Shown here: positions 48,398 through 52,234 of the stretch, piece by piece
Layout: the number at the start of each line of letters is the position of its first letter
Numbering within the stretch: the first letter of the stretch is position 1
From: an uncultured Anaeroplasmataceae bacterium
GTDB lineage: Bacteria > Bacillota_I > Bacilli_A > Acholeplasmatales > Anaeroplasmataceae
Reading direction: 5' to 3'
DNA: 52,234 nucleotides
Assembly (NCBI GenBank): GCA_947589245.1
Contig: CANQBD010000010.1
Coordinates: 1 to 52,234, forward strand
Translations under genes and position numbers: made by a program
The notes under the pieces: generated by a model
What the model was told of the DNA's origin: nothing
What the model saw: only the letters and a program-made list of their open reading frames with translations
Databases searched by the model: none

Positions 48398-51300
48398 TTA
48401 CTTATTAGGATATTCAATATTTGCTAAACGAGTATAGTTAGCATAACGCTTTTGAGCATCTTTTAAGTTGATTTCTAGTAATTCTTTAGCCTTTTCAGGA
48501 TTAATATTTACTAATTGAGCATAACGACCTTCATTCATTAAGAAGTCATTATATTTAGACCAATCAGGTTCCTTAGAATCTAATTGCATTGGATTCTTAC
48601 CTTCTTTTGCTAAATCTGGATTGTATCTAAATGTTGGCCAATAACCACATTCTGTAGCTTTCTTTGCTTCCATTTGACTCATAAATAAGCCTTTTTTAAT
48701 GTTATGAGCAATACATGGAGCATAACAGATAACAATTGATGGACCATTATAAGCTTCAGCTTCCTTTAATGCCTTAATAACTTGATTTTGGTTATAGCCA
48801 TGAGAAACTGTTGCAACATAGACATGACCATAAGACATAGCAATTGAAGCTAAATCCTTCTTAAATGTTGGCTTACCAGCAGCAGCAAACTTAGCAATAG
48901 CACCGGTTCTTGAAGACTTAGAAGATTGACCACCAGTATTAGAGTAAACCTCTGTATCAACAACTAAGATGTTAACATCTTGATTGTTGGCAATAACATG
49001 GTCAAGTCCACCATAACCGATATCATAAGCCCAACCATCACCACCGATGATCCATTGACTAATCTTAACTAAATAATCCTTTAATGATAAGATTTCTTTT
49101 GCATATGGAGTATTTAAGGCTTCCATAGCAGCAACAATCTTTGGAGCTAATTCCTTTGTTACTAAGCCTGAATGACGATTTTCCATCCATTCAGTACATA
49201 ACTTCTTAGCTTCAGCAGGCATAGCTTCAAGATTTAAAGCCATAACATTTTGTAATCTATCACGTAAAGTTTCAACGGCCATTGTCATACCAAAGCCAAA
49301 TTCAGCATTATCCTCAAATAATGAGTTAGCCCAAGCTGGACCACGACCTTCAGCATTAGTTGTATATGGGCTTGAAGGATATGAACCAGAATAAATTGAG
49401 GTACAACCTGTAGCATTAGCTACTAGCATACGATCACCAAATAATTGAGATACAGCTTTAACATATGGAGTTTCACCACAACCACCACAAGCTCCAGAGA
49501 ATTCAAATAAAGGCTTAGTGAATTGTAAATTCTTAGAATTTGCATTACCTGCAACTTCACTCTTGTATGTTACATGATTATAGAAATAAGCACAAACCTC
49601 AGCTTCTTTATTAGCATTTGAAGCAGCCATAGTATGAGATGTTAATGCTGGATTCTTAACAAGGTTACCTTCAGCATCCTTAGTTGGCTTACCAGGACAT
49701 ACCGTTAAGCAGACACCACAACCTGTACAATCTAATGTAGAAATTTGTAATGTATATTTATAGCCCTTAAATCCTGTTGCATCTAAGAATTGAGCACCTT
49801 GAGGAGCATTCTTAACTTCTTCTTCAGTACATAAGAATGGACGGATACATGCATGAGGACAAACAAACGCACATTGATTACATTGAATACAGTTTGTAGA
49901 AGTCCATAGAGGAACATCAGAAGCTACACCACGCTTTTCATAAGCGGCTGTACCTTGTGGCATATGGCAATCATCACCAAATTTAGCAAATGCAGAAAGT
50001 GGTAATGAATCACCCTTTATAGAATTGATAACATCAGCAATTTCACGAACAAATGCTGGACGGCTGGCATCAACCTTCTTAACTTCATCTTTTAAGCTAG
50101 CCCATTCAGGTTTAACTTGAACCTCAACAAGTCTTGAGCCACCTAAATCAATTGCCTTATGATTTTGTTCAACTACATCAGCACCCTTCTTAGAATATGT
50201 CTTTGTAGCAAATTCTTTCATATGTTGCTTTGCTTCTTCATAATCCATAATTTGTTCATTTAATTGGAAGAAAGCTGATTGCATAACAGTGTTAACACCC
50301 AAACCAGGTCTAAAACCACATTCTCTAGCAGCAGCGTTAGCATTAATAATATAGAACTTAGCATGCTTTTCAGCTAATAATCGCTTATAGCTGTTTGGTA
50401 AACGTTCTTCAATATGATCCTTATCAACAACAGTATTTAATAAGAAAGTACCACCATCACGTAAACCAGAAATCATATCAAATTTATCAAGATATGCATC
50501 AAGTGAACAAGATACGAAATGTGGTTGATTTACTAAATAAGTAGATCTGATTGGATTCTTAGAGAAACGTAAGTGAAGACGAGTTGAACCACCAGACTTC
50601 TTAGAGTCATAAGCTGCATAGCTCTGAGAATAAAATTCTGTATAGTCACCAACAATCTTAGAAATATTCTTACAAGCACCTACTGTACCATCAGAACCTA
50701 AACCGAAGAATAATAACTCAGTTGTAGTCTTATCAGCAACATCAATTTGTTCAGTAACTTCTAATGAAGTGTGTTTGATATCATCATTAATACCTAATGT
50801 GAAATGATCCTTAGGAGTTTTACTCTTTAAGTTAGTAAATACGGCATTTACTAAATCTGGAGTTGTATCCTTGCTTGATAGACCATAACGACCACCAACG
50901 ATAAGTGGAGCATCTTTCTTGCCATAGAATGCAGCATGTACATCTAAGCATAATGGTTCATACAATGCACCTTGTTCAATAGTACGATCAAGTACAGCAA
51001 TTCTCTTGACAGTCTTTGGAATAGCTGCTAAAAATTTATCAACAACAAATGGACGATATAAATGAACCTTTAATAGACCAACCTTTTCGCCTCTTGCAGT
51101 TAAGAAATCAACAACTTCCTCTGCACATTCAGTAACAGAACCCATTGCAATAAGTAAATATTCTGCATTTTTATCACCATAGAATTGATATGGTTTATAA
51201 GTACGGCCAGTTGCTTTTGAAATAGCATCCATATATTTTTCAACAACAGGATAAACACCTTCGTACTTTTGATTTTGTAATTCTCTTGTTTGAAAATATA

Positions 51301-51976
51301 CATCATCATTTTGAGCTGTACCACGAGTTTTTGGATGAGCTGGATTTAAAGCATTTGCTCTAAATTTAGCAACAGCTTCACGATCCAATAACTTATCGAA
51401 TACTTCATAATCAATTGGTTCAATGGTATTTACTTCATGAGAAGTTCTAAAACCATCAAAGAAATGAAGGAAAGGGATACTAGCAGAAATTGCTGAAAGA
51501 TGTGCAACACCAGCTAAATCCATAACTTCTTGTACTGAACCAGATGCTAATAAAGCAAAACCAGTTTGACGACAAGCCATAACGTCCTGATGATCACCAA
51601 AAATCGCAAGAGATTGTGCAGCTAAAGTACGCGCTGAAACATGGATAACGCCTGGTAGGCATTCACCAGCGATTTTGTACATATTAGGAATTTTTAATAA
51701 TAAGCCTTGAGATGCAGTATATGTAGTAGTTAAAGCACCAGCTTGTAAAGAACCATGAACAGTACCAGCAGCGCCTCCCTCTGACTGCATTTCTACTACC
51801 TTAACAGGCATGCCGAATAGATTCTTCTTTCCCTGAGAAGCCCATTCATCTGTGTACTCCGCCATAGGTGATGATGGAGTAATAGGATAGATACCAGCAA
51901 CTTCTGTGAATGCATATGAAGAATATGCAGCAGCATAGTTACCATCTATCGCCATTCTTTTCTTTTTCTCACTCAT
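48398..51976 (-). CDS. nifJ: Pyruvate:ferredoxin (flavodoxin) oxidoreductase
   Basis: A 1192-residue single-chain PFOR. It oxidises pyruvate with CoA to acetyl-CoA and CO2 and passes electrons to ferredoxin or flavodoxin. The N-terminal domain begins FTEVAGIYPITPSSPMAEYT. The two 4Fe-4S motifs are CIQCNQCAFVCPHACI and CTGCGVCLTVCPGKP. The TPP domain holds SGACGGCGETPYVK, GGDGWAYDIGYGGLDHV and YSNTGGQSSKSS. Length is that of full PFORs. The enzyme is oxygen-sensitive, pointing to an anaerobe. AGGAGG and a near-consensus promoter suggest strong expression. Confidence 0.97.
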   Translation of the reverse strand: MSEKKKRMAIDGNYAAAYSSYAFTEVAGIYPITPSSPMAEYTDEWASQGKKNLFGMPVKVVEMQSEGGAAGTVHGSLQAGALTTTYTASQGLLLKIPNMYKIAGECLPGVIHVSARTLAAQSLAIFGDHQDVMACRQTGFALLASGSVQEVMDLAGVAHLSAISASIPFLHFFDGFRTSHEVNTIEPIDYEVFDKLLDREAVAKFRANALNPAHPKTRGTAQNDDVYFQTRELQNQKYEGVYPVVEKYMDAISKATGRTYKPYQFYGDKNAEYLLIAMGSVTECAEEVVDFLTARGEKVGLLKVHLYRPFVVDKFLAAIPKTVKRIAVLDRTIEQGALYEPLCLDVHAAFYGKKDAPLIVGGRYGLSSKDTTPDLVNAVFTNLKSKTPKDHFTLGINDDIKHTSLEVTEQIDVADKTTTELLFFGLGSDGTVGACKNISKIVGDYTEFYSQSYAAYDSKKSGGSTRLHLRFSKNPIRSTYLVNQPHFVSCSLDAYLDKFDMISGLRDGGTFLLNTVVDKDHIEERLPNSYKRLLAEKHAKFYIINANAAARECGFRPGLGVNTVMQSAFFQLNEQIMDYEEAKQHMKEFATKTYSKKGADVVEQNHKAIDLGGSRLVEVQVKPEWASLKDEVKKVDASRPAFVREIADVINSIKGDSLPLSAFAKFGDDCHMPQGTAAYEKRGVASDVPLWTSTNCIQCNQCAFVCPHACIRPFLCTEEEVKNAPQGAQFLDATGFKGYKYTLQISTLDCTGCGVCLTVCPGKPTKDAEGNLVKNPALTSHTMAASNANKEAEVCAYFYNHVTYKSEVAGNANSKNLQFTKPLFEFSGACGGCGETPYVKAVSQLFGDRMLVANATGCTSIYSGSYPSSPYTTNAEGRGPAWANSLFEDNAEFGFGMTMAVETLRDRLQNVMALNLEAMPAEAKKLCTEWMENRHSGLVTKELAPKIVAAMEALNTPYAKEILSLKDYLVKISQWIIGGDGWAYDIGYGGLDHVIANNQDVNILVVDTEVYSNTGGQSSKSSRTGAIAKFAAAGKPTFKKDLASIAMSYGHVYVATVSHGYNQNQVIKALKEAEAYNGPSIVICYAPCIAHNIKKGLFMSQMEAKKATECGYWPTFRYNPDLAKEGKNPMQLDSKEPDWSKYNDFLMNEGRYAQLVNINPEKAKELLEINLKDAQKRYANYTRLANIEYPNK

Positions 51977-52017
51977 AATGTCCTCCTAATGAGATAAAAT
52001 AAATTTAATATACATTT

Positions 52018-52046
52018 ATTATAATATTTTTAAAAAAAATTATCAA
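52018..52046 (-). promoter_or_regulatory. Promoter of nifJ
   Basis: On the minus strand TTGATA (52046-52041), 17 bases, TATAAT (52023-52018). A partial cre-like sequence (TGATAGCGTTTTAT, 52130-52117) lies about 70 bp further upstream; it is too imperfect to call. Confidence 0.82.
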
Positions 52047-52130
52047 CAATTTAACACTCATCAAAGGGCAATTTTTTTATTTTTTTACATTTTTTAACTG
52101 AAAAAGTGATGAAAACATAAAACGCTATCA

Positions 52131-52160
52131 AAAAATAAAAACTAACTTATTAAAGTTAGT
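52131..52160 (-). terminator. Terminator of a gene beyond the right edge
   Basis: ACTAACTT/AAGTTAGT with a four-base loop, followed on the minus strand by TTTTTATTTTTTG. The rest of the window (52161-52234) shows no coding content. Confidence 0.75.
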
Positions 52161-52234
52161 CCCGTATTTGGGATTTAACACCCCAAAATTTAGGATTAAA
52201 TTGAATTTTGATTAAATTTATTTACTAAAGTAAA

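Noticed and set aside
52117-52130. Cre site upstream of nifJ
   Set aside because: Only half matches the consensus and it is more than 100 bp from the predicted start, so it is mentioned only in the promoter entry.

Overview
The window is about 52 kb of AT-rich, gene-dense chromosome. Almost every gene lies on the minus strand; only murC, mntR, two micro-ORFs, and a possible small RNA lie on the plus strand. Shine-Dalgarno sites are strong (AGGAGG/GGTGA), GTG and TTG starts are common, and TGA is used as stop. The content includes AddAB, CcpA, a TyrS T-box, TrmFO, CvfB and a YtxK-AckA pair, which points to a low-GC Firmicute. PFOR plus acetate kinase suggests a fermentative anaerobe, perhaps an uncultured gut lineage near Erysipelotrichia or RF39. 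MurC and a PdaA-like deacetylase show that it has a cell wall, and TGA as stop excludes the Mycoplasma code. The exact taxon is not determined.

Layout, left to right. (1) 88-2546 minus: yihY-like gene, polysaccharide deacetylase, holA. (2) 2615-11154 minus: a likely single eight-gene operon for nucleic-acid maintenance (TTG-start hypothetical, 46-aa peptide, cvfB, addB, addA, a hypoxanthine-DNA-glycosylase-like gene, rimM, trmD). It runs from a good promoter at 11178-11206 to a terminator at 2592-2626. (3) About 11250-11370 plus: a strong promoter, overlapping a catabolite-operator-like sequence, that ends after about 85 nt at a terminator with no gene; this is a candidate small RNA. (4) 11402-14460 minus: flavodoxin-like reductase and tyrS behind a Tyr T-box, and a CcpA-like regulator; then murC on plus. 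(5) 16037-18406 minus: tRNA-Glu(CUC), xerC, trmFO. (6) 18485-25867 minus: a 2460-residue membrane-anchored repeat protein with an internal perfect 540-bp duplication. (7) 26005-26097: a potentially cloverleaf-folding RNA element, followed upstream by ackA, ytxK-like methyltransferase, HAD phosphatase, Nudix hydrolase, SNF2 helicase and a tyrosine phosphatase. (8) 33411-36441: micro-ORF, mntR-like regulator with a palindrome over its promoter and RBS, Dps-like protein, lipid kinase, alanine racemase, a micro-ORF for a membrane peptide. (9) 36510-39703: thioredoxin-like lipoprotein, beta-propeller protein, HAD hydrolase with a long structured leader (39704-39965). (10) 40155-52234: HD-GYP response regulator, DUF2188 protein, GNAT-MsrA fusion, CBS protein, heterodimeric ABC exporter, endonuclease IV, nifJ (PFOR).

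How the parts fit: PFOR and AckA are the two ends of pyruvate-to-acetate fermentation, and a CcpA-like regulator that could control such genes is in the same window. Repair functions cluster (AddAB, deoxyinosine-type glycosylase, Nfo, Nudix). Stress and redox functions also appear (Dps, MntR, MsrA, flavodoxin). The least conventional material is the giant repeat protein, the two terminator-linked RNA elements that share a CTCTCCCAA motif (11321 and 26005-26013), and the structured leader before the HAD/propeller operon. All calls are from reading the sequence; no database search or folding program was run.
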